Shown here piece by piece: positions 17,022-23,715 of a stretch of DNA of 28,713 bases. Within the stretch, counting starts at the first letter, position 1. Each line of letters begins with the position of its first letter. The translations under genes and the position numbers were made by a program. Source of the stretch: an uncultured Odoribacter sp. (lineage in GTDB: Bacteria; Bacteroidota; Bacteroidia; Bacteroidales; Marinifilaceae); contig CAJUQA010000026.1 in assembly GCA_910588375.1 (NCBI GenBank), positions 1-28,713 of the forward strand, in the 5' to 3' direction. The notes beneath the pieces were generated by a model that had not been told where the DNA came from, searched no databases, and saw nothing but the letters and a program-made list of their open reading frames with translations.

Positions 17022-17321
17022 ATGGAAGGATATGAAAAAAATGAAGATTTTGAATTGAACGAGGATCGGGAGGAAGTTTATTCAAAAGCAGTGAAAGCCG
17101 GAAAAAGAACTTATTTTTTTGATGTAAAGGCTACGCGTAATAATGATTATTATCTGACGATTACCGAGAGTAAAAAGAAGTTTGATAAAGATGGAAATGC
17201 GAGTTTTGAGAAGCATAAGATATTTTTATATAAAGAGGACTTCGAGAAGTTTACAGAAGGTTTGGCAGAAGCCGTTGAGGTGGTAAAGGCAGCTTTGGAG
17301 GGAAAGTTACCTCAGGATTGA
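17022..17321 (+). CDS. DUF3276 (PUR-alpha-like) nucleic-acid-binding protein, copy 2
   Basis: This 99-aa PUR-domain protein begins MEGYEKNEDF and has the same core as copy 1 (GKRTYFFDVKATRNNDYYL, FEKHKIFLYKEDFEKF). It lacks the acidic tail and ends at AALEGKLPQD. A GTG at 17016 would add two residues; the ATG matches the shared N terminus. It has its own promoter and a very strong terminator, so it is expressed as a single-gene unit, like copy 1. Family members bind single-stranded DNA or RNA; the target here is unknown. The two genes lie 11.6 kb apart in opposite orientation. Confidence 0.8.
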   Translation: MEGYEKNEDFELNEDREEVYSKAVKAGKRTYFFDVKATRNNDYYLTITESKKKFDKDGNASFEKHKIFLYKEDFEKFTEGLAEAVEVVKAALEGKLPQD

Positions 17322-17342
17322 GAAAGTGATGTGAATTGATTG

Positions 17343-17394
17343 ATGGGGAATTGAAATTACAAACATCTTTCAATTCCCCATTTTTATTTTATTT
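17343..17394 (+). terminator. Strong intrinsic terminator after DUF3276 copy 2
   Basis: A perfect 14-bp stem (ATGGGGAATTGAAA with TTTCAATTCCCCAT) and an 11-nt loop are followed by TTTTTATTTTATTT. The U-run ends only six bases before the menG start codon. Confidence 0.9.
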
Positions 17395-17399
17395 CTGAG

Positions 17400-18092
17400 A
17401 TGGCAAGAAAAGAAGCAGTAAAAAGTATTTTTAATGATATAGCACCTAAATACGATGCGTTGAATCATCTGTTTTCCTGGGGGATTGATAAGGGTTGGCG
17501 AAAAAAGGCACTGAAGGGTATTGAATGTCCGAAGGAAAAGCGAATTTTGGATGTGGCTTGCGGTACAGGTGATTTTTCTATTGTTGCGGTACGGGCTGGT
17601 GTGAAAGAAGTGACGGGGATTGATATTTCGGAGAAGATGCTGGAAATTGGCAGGCAGAAGGTTCGGAGATTGGGGTTGGAAAAGAGAATAGACCTGCAGG
17701 TAGGGGACAGTGAGCAAATGGTGTTTGAGGATGCTTTTTTTGATGTGGTTACCGTTGCTTTTGGGGTACGTAATTTTGAAAATCTGGAAAAGGGGCTGAA
17801 AGAAATACGGCGTGTATTGAAACCCGGAGGCAAGGTGATTATCCTGGAGTTTTCGATGCCTCTCCGTTTTCCGGTGAAACAGTTATATACTTTTTATTTT
17901 TGTCATATTTTACCGTTTTTTGGGGGACTGATGTCCGGAAATAAAGGAGCCTATGCGTATTTGCCAGCATCGGTGCGGAATTTTCCGCAGGGAGAAGAAT
18001 TTCTGTCTATTTTGACGGGATGCGGATTTGAGGATGTTTCCAGCCGTCGGTTCACTTTCGGTATAGCCAGTATGTATTGTGGAATAAAGTAG
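17400..18092 (+). CDS. menG: Demethylmenaquinone methyltransferase
   Basis: MenG/UbiE transfers a methyl group from S-adenosylmethionine to demethylmenaquinone, the last step of menaquinone synthesis. The 230-aa protein shows the family N terminus (VKSIFNDIAPKYDALNHLFS), motif I LDVACGTGDFS at ~49-59, GIDISEKML for the acidic SAM-ribose contact, and the diagnostic VAFGVRNFENLEKGLKEI and RVLKPGGKVIILEFS blocks. The start lies right after the U-run of a strong terminator and no promoter or Shine-Dalgarno is visible, so expression must depend on read-through or on an unrecognised promoter inside the upstream gene. No other menaquinone genes are in the window; gut Bacteroidales use menaquinone in fumarate respiration. 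Confidence 0.95.
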   Translation: MARKEAVKSIFNDIAPKYDALNHLFSWGIDKGWRKKALKGIECPKEKRILDVACGTGDFSIVAVRAGVKEVTGIDISEKMLEIGRQKVRRLGLEKRIDLQVGDSEQMVFEDAFFDVVTVAFGVRNFENLEKGLKEIRRVLKPGGKVIILEFSMPLRFPVKQLYTFYFCHILPFFGGLMSGNKGAYAYLPASVRNFPQGEEFLSILTGCGFEDVSSRRFTFGIASMYCGIK

Positions 18093-18117
18093 TTGTTTGA
18101 ATGGGTTTATCTTTAAA

Positions 18118-18155
18118 CAATCAGCCGAAAAGAATTTCATCTTTTCGGCTGGTTG
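18118..18155. terminator. Bidirectional terminator between menG and arcA
   Basis: A 12-bp perfect stem (CAGCCGAAAAGA / TCTTTTCGGCTG, 18122-18133 and 18140-18151) extends by CAAT/GTTG pairing to 18118-18155. It is followed by TTTTAAT on the plus strand, and the arcA stop codon abuts it. It serves both convergent genes. Confidence 0.85.
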
Positions 18156-18157
18156 TT

Positions 18158-19444
18158 TTAATCGAGGTTTGTCCGGTTGACCGGCATGGTCATACATCTT
18201 GCGCCTCCACCTCCTCGGGGTAATTCGGAGCCGTCGATGGTAATGACATATTTGTCGTGGGTGGAGATGTTTACTTTATTTTCGATGAAATCGTTGGCTT
18301 TGATGATTTCAAAGCCGGCGTTGTTCATGGCTTCTATTGTGTAGTTGTTGCGGGCGTATCCCAATACTTGTCCCGGGCCTACGCAGAAGAAGTTGGCTCC
18401 GCTGTGCCATTGTTCCCTTTCTTGGTTCCAGTCGTCCGAGCCTCCGCACAATACGGGTTCGAGATCCATTCCTAATTTTTTCAAGGCACTAAGCAGGTTC
18501 TTTTCGTTCCGGATGCTTTGCAATTTCCCGTTCTGGATTTTAATGTGAACAGTTTGGTAGTTTCCCGGATTGAGTATCAGCGGGGCGAAGACCATACATT
18601 TATCCCGGTCCAGCAGAGTAAATACCATGTCTAAGTGAATGAAGGATTCCGGAGTTTGCGGTAGTTGCTGTACGATGATGTGTTGTGCTTTTTCGCTTTT
18701 CCGGCTGATGAATTCTTCAATCAGTATGTCTATTGCCTGGGAGCTGGTACGGGCTCCGTTGCCAATCAGTAGAATGTCTTCTCTAGCAATGAGTACGTCG
18801 CCGCCTTCGATGGTGCGTATCCGTTTGGTAGCTCCGGGTACGGGCGGAATGGTTAGTGTGCGGGTTTTGAATTCCGGTGTGAAGTCAAAAATCGAACGCA
18901 TGATGACTGATTCCCTGTCACGGATGGAGTTAGCCATGCGACCGATCAGTACTTCGTTGTTTACACTCATGGAAGCGTCTCTGGTGAATAGTAAATTGTG
19001 CATGGGACGAAGAGCAAACCAGTCTTTGCACAAGAATTTGGTCAGGTTGTCTTTTACCATTTCTACGCCTTCGATGAGTAGGCGGGAGAGGTTTTCGGCA
19101 TTTTCTCCCATCAGTTGTTCTTTCAGACTGCCCCAGGGGGCTTTTTCACCAATGAAGGGTTCGATTTTCTCAATACGATTTAAGACTTCCGCCTTGATGG
19201 CATCGTCTTTGAGAATGTTGCACAGTAAATCCCGGACTTCGTAAGTTTTTGTTAATTTGGCAAGTACCCCTTTTACTTGTTTGTATTCTTCCCGGGCAAT
19301 GGAAAGGTTGATGATGTCACTGTACAGAGCCCGTTCTGCCGTTTCGGGAGTCATATTTTCAACTTCTTCGCCCGGAGTGTGGATAATTACTCCGTTGAGT
19401 TTCCCGATTTCCGATTGAATATTAACTTCGACAATAGGATTCAT
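18158..19444 (-). CDS. arcA: Arginine deiminase
   Basis: ArcA hydrolyses L-arginine to citrulline and ammonia, the first step of the arginine deiminase pathway. The 428-aa length and start (SEIGKLNGVIIHTPGEEVENMTP) are typical. Guanidino-modifying-superfamily active-site residues are present: the FTRDAS loop (153-158), Glu213 and Asp216 in EGGD, His270 with nearby Asp272 in FIHLDMVFT, and the nucleophile Cys417 in the C-terminal GGGGARCMTMP. The arcB, arcC and arcD genes are absent nearby, so the pathway genes are scattered or the enzyme acts alone. It has its own -7 box and, upstream of that, two boxes resembling ARG sites. It lies downstream of mgtE on the same strand with a 154-bp gap. Confidence 0.93.
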   Translation of the reverse strand: MNPIVEVNIQSEIGKLNGVIIHTPGEEVENMTPETAERALYSDIINLSIAREEYKQVKGVLAKLTKTYEVRDLLCNILKDDAIKAEVLNRIEKIEPFIGEKAPWGSLKEQLMGENAENLSRLLIEGVEMVKDNLTKFLCKDWFALRPMHNLLFTRDASMSVNNEVLIGRMANSIRDRESVIMRSIFDFTPEFKTRTLTIPPVPGATKRIRTIEGGDVLIAREDILLIGNGARTSSQAIDILIEEFISRKSEKAQHIIVQQLPQTPESFIHLDMVFTLLDRDKCMVFAPLILNPGNYQTVHIKIQNGKLQSIRNEKNLLSALKKLGMDLEPVLCGGSDDWNQEREQWHSGANFFCVGPGQVLGYARNNYTIEAMNNAGFEIIKANDFIENKVNISTHDKYVITIDGSELPRGGGGARCMTMPVNRTNLD

Positions 19445-19514
19445 ACGATATTGTGTGTTTGTTTATTTGTTTTTTTGCCTGCCCGTTTTGGCAAGCGGAA
19501 ATAAAGGTATTACA

Positions 19515-19522
19515 CAAAATTA
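19515..19522 (-). promoter_or_regulatory. -7 box (TAATTTTG) for arcA
   Basis: On the minus strand TAATTTTG is an exact TAnnTTTG match. The predicted start is near 19509, giving a ~65-nt leader with a TTGCC/GGCAA inverted repeat (19475-19494). The -33 position is not TTTG, which suits an activator-dependent promoter. Confidence 0.55.
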
Positions 19523-19555
19523 CAATATAAGCTATTAATAACCTTATAATTAGCG

Positions 19556-19590
19556 CTTATAATTATGCAGAATCCCGAAATAATTATGCA
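19556..19590. promoter_or_regulatory. Tandem ARG-box-like direct repeats upstream of arcA
   Basis: Two copies of ATAATTATGCAGA start at 19559 and 19580, exactly 21 bp apart. As 14-mers they read CTTATAATTATGCA (19556) and GAAATAATTATGCA (19577), matching the ArgR consensus TGAATwwwwATTCA at 10 and 11 of 14 positions. Tandem ARG boxes bound by hexameric ArgR are also spaced 21 bp centre to centre. They lie upstream of the arcA -33 region, an activator-like position. AT-richness makes chance similarity possible. Confidence 0.4.
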
Positions 19591-19598
19591 GAGATTGG

Positions 19599-20963
19599 TT
19601 AAAAGTATGCTAATATAATTCGTCCGGTAATGAGGTAGATGTTCAGGCCGATGATGTCATTGGTCAGGGTGATGAAAGGGCCTGTGGCTAAAGCGGGGTC
19701 GATTTTCATTTTATGAAGCAGTAGCGGGAAAGCCGTTCCGAAGATGGAGGCGAAAAGGATAACGACAAAAAGAGACAGGGTGACCGTAATGGGCATGGCC
19801 AGTGTTTTTAATTTGAAAAATAAGGTCAGAATGAAGATGATGGAGGAACAGATGGTTGCATTCAATAAGGCTGCGCCGAGTTCTTTTAAAATGTTTTGCA
19901 TGCCGTGTTTGAGCCCCAGAGAGTTGGAAGCCAGACCTTGTACGACAATGGCGGAGGACTGTATGCCGACATTGCCTCCCATGGCCGTGATGACAGGAAT
20001 GAACATGGCTGTTACGGGGAAGAGGGCGATTTCCGCTTCGTAACAGGAAATCATGTAGGCGGATACCATTCCTCCGAACAGGGCGATAATCAGCCACGGG
20101 AGTCTGGCTTTGGTCTGTGACCATACGGAGTCGGAGGTCTCTACATCCTGAGTGATACCGGACATCATCTGGTAGTCTTTTTCCGCTTCTTCGCGGATGA
20201 CGTCTACAACGTCGTCAATAGTGATTCTACCGACAAGCCGTCCGATAGAGTCTACGACGGGGATGGCAACCAGGTCGTATTTTTGCATGATGCGGGCTAC
20301 GGATTCTGCTGGTTCGTCGGTTTTGACGGATGTGATGTCTTCGTAGTAAAGATTGCTGATTTTGGCAGAGGTCGGTGAAAGAATCATTTTTTTCAGAGAC
20401 AGCCGTCCTTTGAGTTTGTTATCGTCATCAACGACATATACGTTGTAGATTTCATCGATGTTTTCTGCCTGGCGGCTGAGTTCCCGCAGGCAGGTCAATA
20501 CCGTCCAGTTTTCATTGACGATGACTAATTCTTTGGCCATTAATCCCCCGGCGGTGTCTTCGTCGTAATGCAGCAGGTCGACAATGTCGCCAGCCTGTTC
20601 CATGTCGTCGATGTGAGAGAGTACTTCATGTTGTTGTTCATCGGGCAGACTACCAACAATATCGGCCGCATCGTCCGATTCCATGTGGTCGATAAATCGT
20701 TTGGCGATGATTTCTGCGGGGAAGGATTCCAGAAAACGAATCCGTTCTTCTTCGTCAATTTCAGCCAGTACATCGCTGGCGGTTTCGTTGTCCAATAACA
20801 GGAAGACGTATTGGGCTCTTTCATTGTTGAGTTCATTCAGTATTTCAGCAATGTCGGCAGGGTGCAAATCTTTCAGTTGTTCTGTGACTTGTTGTTTTTC
20901 GCCTGCATCAATGAGTTCTTCCAGTTGACTGAGGAAATTGTGTGTGAGTTCGAATTGCTGCAT
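19599..20963 (-). CDS. mgtE: Magnesium transporter MgtE
   Basis: MgtE is a dimeric inner-membrane Mg2+ channel gated by its cytoplasmic domain. The 454-aa protein has the acidic, superhelical N domain (~1-130; HPADIAEILNEL, DDAADIVGSLPDE). A CBS pair follows (~135-255; ITSVKTDEPAESVARIMQKYDLVAIPVVD is CBS2). Five membrane helices lie at ~285-454, with the pore segment PVITAMGGNVGIQSSAIVVQ and the distal FITLTNDIIGLNIYL. All acidic Mg2+-sensing regions look intact. It follows rsmA by 17 nt on the same strand, a pairing common in Bacteroidetes, so it is probably transcribed from the rsmA promoter. No Mg2+ riboswitch is visible, and no clear terminator separates it from arcA. Confidence 0.95.
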   Translation of the reverse strand: MQQFELTHNFLSQLEELIDAGEKQQVTEQLKDLHPADIAEILNELNNERAQYVFLLLDNETASDVLAEIDEEERIRFLESFPAEIIAKRFIDHMESDDAADIVGSLPDEQQHEVLSHIDDMEQAGDIVDLLHYDEDTAGGLMAKELVIVNENWTVLTCLRELSRQAENIDEIYNVYVVDDDNKLKGRLSLKKMILSPTSAKISNLYYEDITSVKTDEPAESVARIMQKYDLVAIPVVDSIGRLVGRITIDDVVDVIREEAEKDYQMMSGITQDVETSDSVWSQTKARLPWLIIALFGGMVSAYMISCYEAEIALFPVTAMFIPVITAMGGNVGIQSSAIVVQGLASNSLGLKHGMQNILKELGAALLNATICSSIIFILTLFFKLKTLAMPITVTLSLFVVILFASIFGTAFPLLLHKMKIDPALATGPFITLTNDIIGLNIYLITGRIILAYF

Positions 20964-20980
20964 AACCGATGATTGTTGTA

Positions 20981-21781
20981 TTAAGAATTAACGGATAAAA
21001 CGGAGGATGTGTTCTGATTTGCATTGCTGATTTGTTGGCAAAGCAGGATGAAATCATCTACATTCAGTTGTTCGGGTCTCAGATTCAAATAGTCAGATTC
21101 GAATCCTTGCGGATAAATGGAACGGAGGGAATTCCTCAGGGTCTTTCTCCGCTGATTGAAGCCGGTTTTCACGAGTTGGAAAAACAGTTTTTCTTCACAA
21201 TCCAAGTTTTCCCGCGAGTTCCGGAGGAGCCGAATGACTGCCGATTTTACTTTTGGGGGCGGATCAAAGACTTTTTCACTGACTGTAAAAAGATATTCGA
21301 TGTTATAAAATGCTTGCAGGAAGACACTTAGGATTCCATATGTCTTATTTCCGTATGGTGCGCTGATGCGTTCGGCAACTTCTTTTTGAATCATGCATAC
21401 CACTTGCGGGATGAGTTGCCGGTGTTCTATGATACGGAAAAATATCTGGGATGAGATGTTATAGGGTAAATTTCCGATGACGGAAAAGGGCGTAGTATAG
21501 AAAGCGGCCAAATTCATTTTTAAGAAGTCACCGTATAAAATTTGGTTTTGAAAGTCCGGCAGTTCTGCGTGAAGATAGTCAACGGATTCCTGGTCGATGT
21601 CAATGGCCTGTACCGAGAATTGCCCGTTTGCAAACAGGTGGCGGGTAAGTACTCCCATCCCGGGACCGATTTCCAAAACGTCCTTGGTTACAGGCAGGAG
21701 GCTGTCCGTAATTTTTCGGGCAATATTCTGGTCTTTCAGAAAGTGTTGTCCTAAACTTTTTTTGGCTTTTACTATACTCAT
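20981..21781 (-). CDS. rsmA: 16S rRNA dimethyladenosine transferase RsmA/KsgA
   Basis: RsmA dimethylates two adjacent adenines near the 3' end of 16S rRNA (A1518 and A1519 in E. coli numbering) late in small-subunit assembly. From ATG 21781 the protein is 266 aa and starts MSIVKAKKSLGQHFLKDQNI, the family signature. The SAM motif VLEIGPGMGVLT is at ~35-46, the acidic DID at ~61-63, and the catalytic GNLPYNIS at ~103-110. The frame could start at 21829, but those extra residues are not family-like and would cross the -7 box. That box ends only four bases before the ATG, so the mRNA may be leaderless or nearly so. mgtE follows. Confidence 0.95.
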   Translation of the reverse strand: MSIVKAKKSLGQHFLKDQNIARKITDSLLPVTKDVLEIGPGMGVLTRHLFANGQFSVQAIDIDQESVDYLHAELPDFQNQILYGDFLKMNLAAFYTTPFSVIGNLPYNISSQIFFRIIEHRQLIPQVVCMIQKEVAERISAPYGNKTYGILSVFLQAFYNIEYLFTVSEKVFDPPPKVKSAVIRLLRNSRENLDCEEKLFFQLVKTGFNQRRKTLRNSLRSIYPQGFESDYLNLRPEQLNVDDFILLCQQISNANQNTSSVLSVNS

Positions 21782-21785
21782 GTTA

Positions 21786-21793
21786 CAAAAGTA
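21786..21793 (-). promoter_or_regulatory. -7 box (TACTTTTG) for rsmA-mgtE
   Basis: The minus-strand TACTTTTG matches TAnnTTTG exactly. It lies four bases before the rsmA ATG, so transcription would begin at or within a base or two of the start codon. Confidence 0.55.
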
Positions 21794-21838
21794 TATAAAT
21801 AGGTCGAGAATTATATCCCCGAAATGCATTTATTTGTT

Positions 21839-21846
21839 TACTTTTG
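21839..21846 (+). promoter_or_regulatory. -7 box (TACTTTTG) for the flippase-rsmG unit
   Basis: An exact TAnnTTTG match lies on the plus strand, divergent from the rsmA box and 71 bp before the next gene. The -33 element is weak. Confidence 0.5.
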
Positions 21847-21917
21847 CGCCGGTTGAACAAAGGCGGTAACTGTTGCTTCTTTTTTCATGAATTCGTAAAT
21901 AGGAAATCCTCAGATAT

Positions 21918-22919
21918 ATGTGTTCCTGGTGTAAGAAAATTTTAAAGTTTTTGTTTTTTCTTTTGGTTTCCCTTTTGTTGTTCTGGTTGGTGTATCGGGA
22001 TCAGAATTGGCATGATTTGATGAGAGCTTTGGAGGAGGGGGTGAATTATACTTGGGTTGCGGTGGTGTGTGTGGTAGGTATGTTGAGTCATGTGGCGCGG
22101 GCGTTACGCTGGCAGTTGTTGACCTTGTCGATGGGATGTCCTATCCGTTTGATGAATAGTTTTTTCGGTGTGATGATCGGTTATTTTGCTAATTTGGCTA
22201 TTCCGCGAATGGGAGAATTCACCCGTTGCGGGGTTGTTAGTAAGTATGAACATGTGCCTTTCCCGAAGTTATTGGGGACGGTGGTGGCTGAAAGGGTCAT
22301 CGATATGTTCTTTTTATTGGCTTATACGATTATTGTTATTGTGTCTCAGTTCCGGGAGATACTTTTTTTCCTGGATACAAATAAAGGAGTGGAGGAACGT
22401 GTTGTTACGGTGATGTATTCCTGGAAAATTTGGATGCTGTTGGTGATTGTACCATTGGTGGTTTTCGGGATATGGAGGTTGTGTCGGGGAATGAAGATAC
22501 AACAACGGCTGAGAGTTTTTTTGTGCGGATTGAAGGAGGGAATTGTTGCAATACGCAAGGTGAAGCATATGCGTTTGTTTGTTTTTTATTCCGTGTTGAT
22601 TTGGGTGTGTTATTTTCTGATGTTTTATTTTTCTTTTTTTTGTTTTGAGTTTACCTCCCATCTGGGAATCATGGTGGGATTGACTGCATTTGTTTTTGGA
22701 AGTTTCGGAATGGTGGCTCCGGTGCAGGGGGGGATCGGGGCGTGGCATTTTATGGTGATATCGGCGTTGTTGCTTTATCTCCCGCATACTCCGGAGACGG
22801 AGAGTATGGCGAAGGCATTTGCTTTTTTGACTCACGGAATTATGACTTTTGTATATATAGTGGTGGGTATCGTTTGTTTGATTGCTTTGCCTTTGTATAA
22901 TGCTGCCAAGAAAGAGTAA
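21918..22919 (+). CDS. Lysylphosphatidylglycerol synthase TM-region / flippase-like membrane protein
   Basis: This 333-aa polytopic membrane protein resembles the transmembrane region of MprF-type lysylphosphatidylglycerol synthetase and the AglD/UPF0104 group, now usually called flippase-like. About eight hydrophobic segments are visible, starting at ~12-28 (FLFFLLVSLLLFWLVY). Family blocks include HVARALRWQLL (~58-68), GYFANLAIPRMGEFTRCGVV (~88-107), TVVAERVIDMFFLL (~121-134) and the glycine-rich GMVAPVQGGIGAWH (~266-279). No synthetase (GNAT-like) domain is attached, so aminoacyl transfer is unlikely; a lipid-linked substrate is plausible but unproven. It is divergent from rsmA and is followed by rsmG after three bases, indicating co-transcription. 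Confidence 0.8.
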   Translation: MCSWCKKILKFLFFLLVSLLLFWLVYRDQNWHDLMRALEEGVNYTWVAVVCVVGMLSHVARALRWQLLTLSMGCPIRLMNSFFGVMIGYFANLAIPRMGEFTRCGVVSKYEHVPFPKLLGTVVAERVIDMFFLLAYTIIVIVSQFREILFFLDTNKGVEERVVTVMYSWKIWMLLVIVPLVVFGIWRLCRGMKIQQRLRVFLCGLKEGIVAIRKVKHMRLFVFYSVLIWVCYFLMFYFSFFCFEFTSHLGIMVGLTAFVFGSFGMVAPVQGGIGAWHFMVISALLLYLPHTPETESMAKAFAFLTHGIMTFVYIVVGIVCLIALPLYNAAKKE

Positions 22920-22922
22920 AAG

Positions 22923-23555
22923 ATGTTGTTTATGGAACGGATTGTTTCTTATTTTCCTCAATTGACGTTGTTGCAACAGGAGCAATTGGCCCGGTTGGGG
23001 CAGTTGTACAGGGAGTGGAATGAAAAAATCAATGTGATTTCCAGGAAAGATATAGATGCATTGTATGTCCATCATGTTTTGCATTCGCTGGCTATAGCTA
23101 AAGTTATTTCGTTTCGTCCGGGGACGCGGGTTATGGATGTGGGGACAGGAGGGGGCTTCCCCGGTATACCGTTGTCAATATTTTTTCCGAAATCGGAATT
23201 TTATTTGATAGATTCGATTGCCAAGAAAATAAAGGTGGTGAATGAGGTGGTCGCGGTTTTGGGATTAAAAAATGTGCAGGCAGAGCAAAGACGGGTAGAG
23301 ACCGTTCCGGAAAAATTCGATTTTATTGTCAGTCGTGCCGTTACGGCTTTCCCGGATTTTTTGAAATTGATAAGAAATAAGATTCGTCCGGGCAAGGAGA
23401 ATGAGTTGCCGAATGGGGTGTTGTATTTGAAAGGGGGAGATTTTGAGAATGAAATACAACCTTATCGCGATAAAATCCGTATTTATGCTATTTCTGACTT
23501 TTTTTCAGAGGATTTTTTTGAGACGAAAAAGGTAATCTATATGCAGGGGAAATGA
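22923..23555 (+). CDS. rsmG: 16S rRNA (guanine527-N7)-methyltransferase RsmG
   Basis: RsmG (GidB) methylates G527 in the decoding-site loop of 16S rRNA; its loss gives low-level streptomycin resistance in other bacteria. The 210-aa protein has YREWNEKINVISRKDI (~29-44), HHVLHSL (~50-56) and the SAM-binding DVGTGGGFPGIPL (~72-84), then IDSIAKKIKVVNEV and the FIVSRAVTAF block. The second Met (22932, MERIVSYFPQL) matches many relatives better, whereas the first ATG has AAGAAAGAG at better spacing, so the exact start is uncertain by three codons. It is coupled to the upstream flippase-like gene. The last ~30 residues end shortly after the methyltransferase fold, as expected. Confidence 0.93.
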   Translation: MLFMERIVSYFPQLTLLQQEQLARLGQLYREWNEKINVISRKDIDALYVHHVLHSLAIAKVISFRPGTRVMDVGTGGGFPGIPLSIFFPKSEFYLIDSIAKKIKVVNEVVAVLGLKNVQAEQRRVETVPEKFDFIVSRAVTAFPDFLKLIRNKIRPGKENELPNGVLYLKGGDFENEIQPYRDKIRIYAISDFFSEDFFETKKVIYMQGK

Positions 23556-23611
23556 TTTATATGAATCCGGTTTTCTCAGGTGTATATATTCAATTTTAGT
23601 TTCTCAACAAT

Positions 23612-23642
23612 TTTGTAATAAAGATTTTTATTCATAAATTTG
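23612..23642 (+). promoter_or_regulatory. Full -33/-7 promoter for rho
   Basis: TTTG (23612-23615), 19 bp, then TAAATTTG (23635-23642) is the textbook Bacteroidetes promoter layout and the best in the window. The predicted start is near 23648. The ~68-nt leader has a CATCTG/CAGATG hairpin at 23658-23677 (6-bp stem, 8-nt loop), a possible site for control of rho. Confidence 0.8.
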
Positions 23643-23715
23643 CATTATATTCATTTCCATCTGGCTCCGTTCAGATGATATTTCTACAAAAATAAATATC
23701 CATTAAGATCGTTAT

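Noticed and set aside
17465..17833. Minus-strand frame opposite menG
   Set aside because: Shadow of a clear methyltransferase gene.
19599..20963. Search for a magnesium riboswitch before mgtE
   Set aside because: Only 17 bp separate rsmA and mgtE, so there is no room for one.
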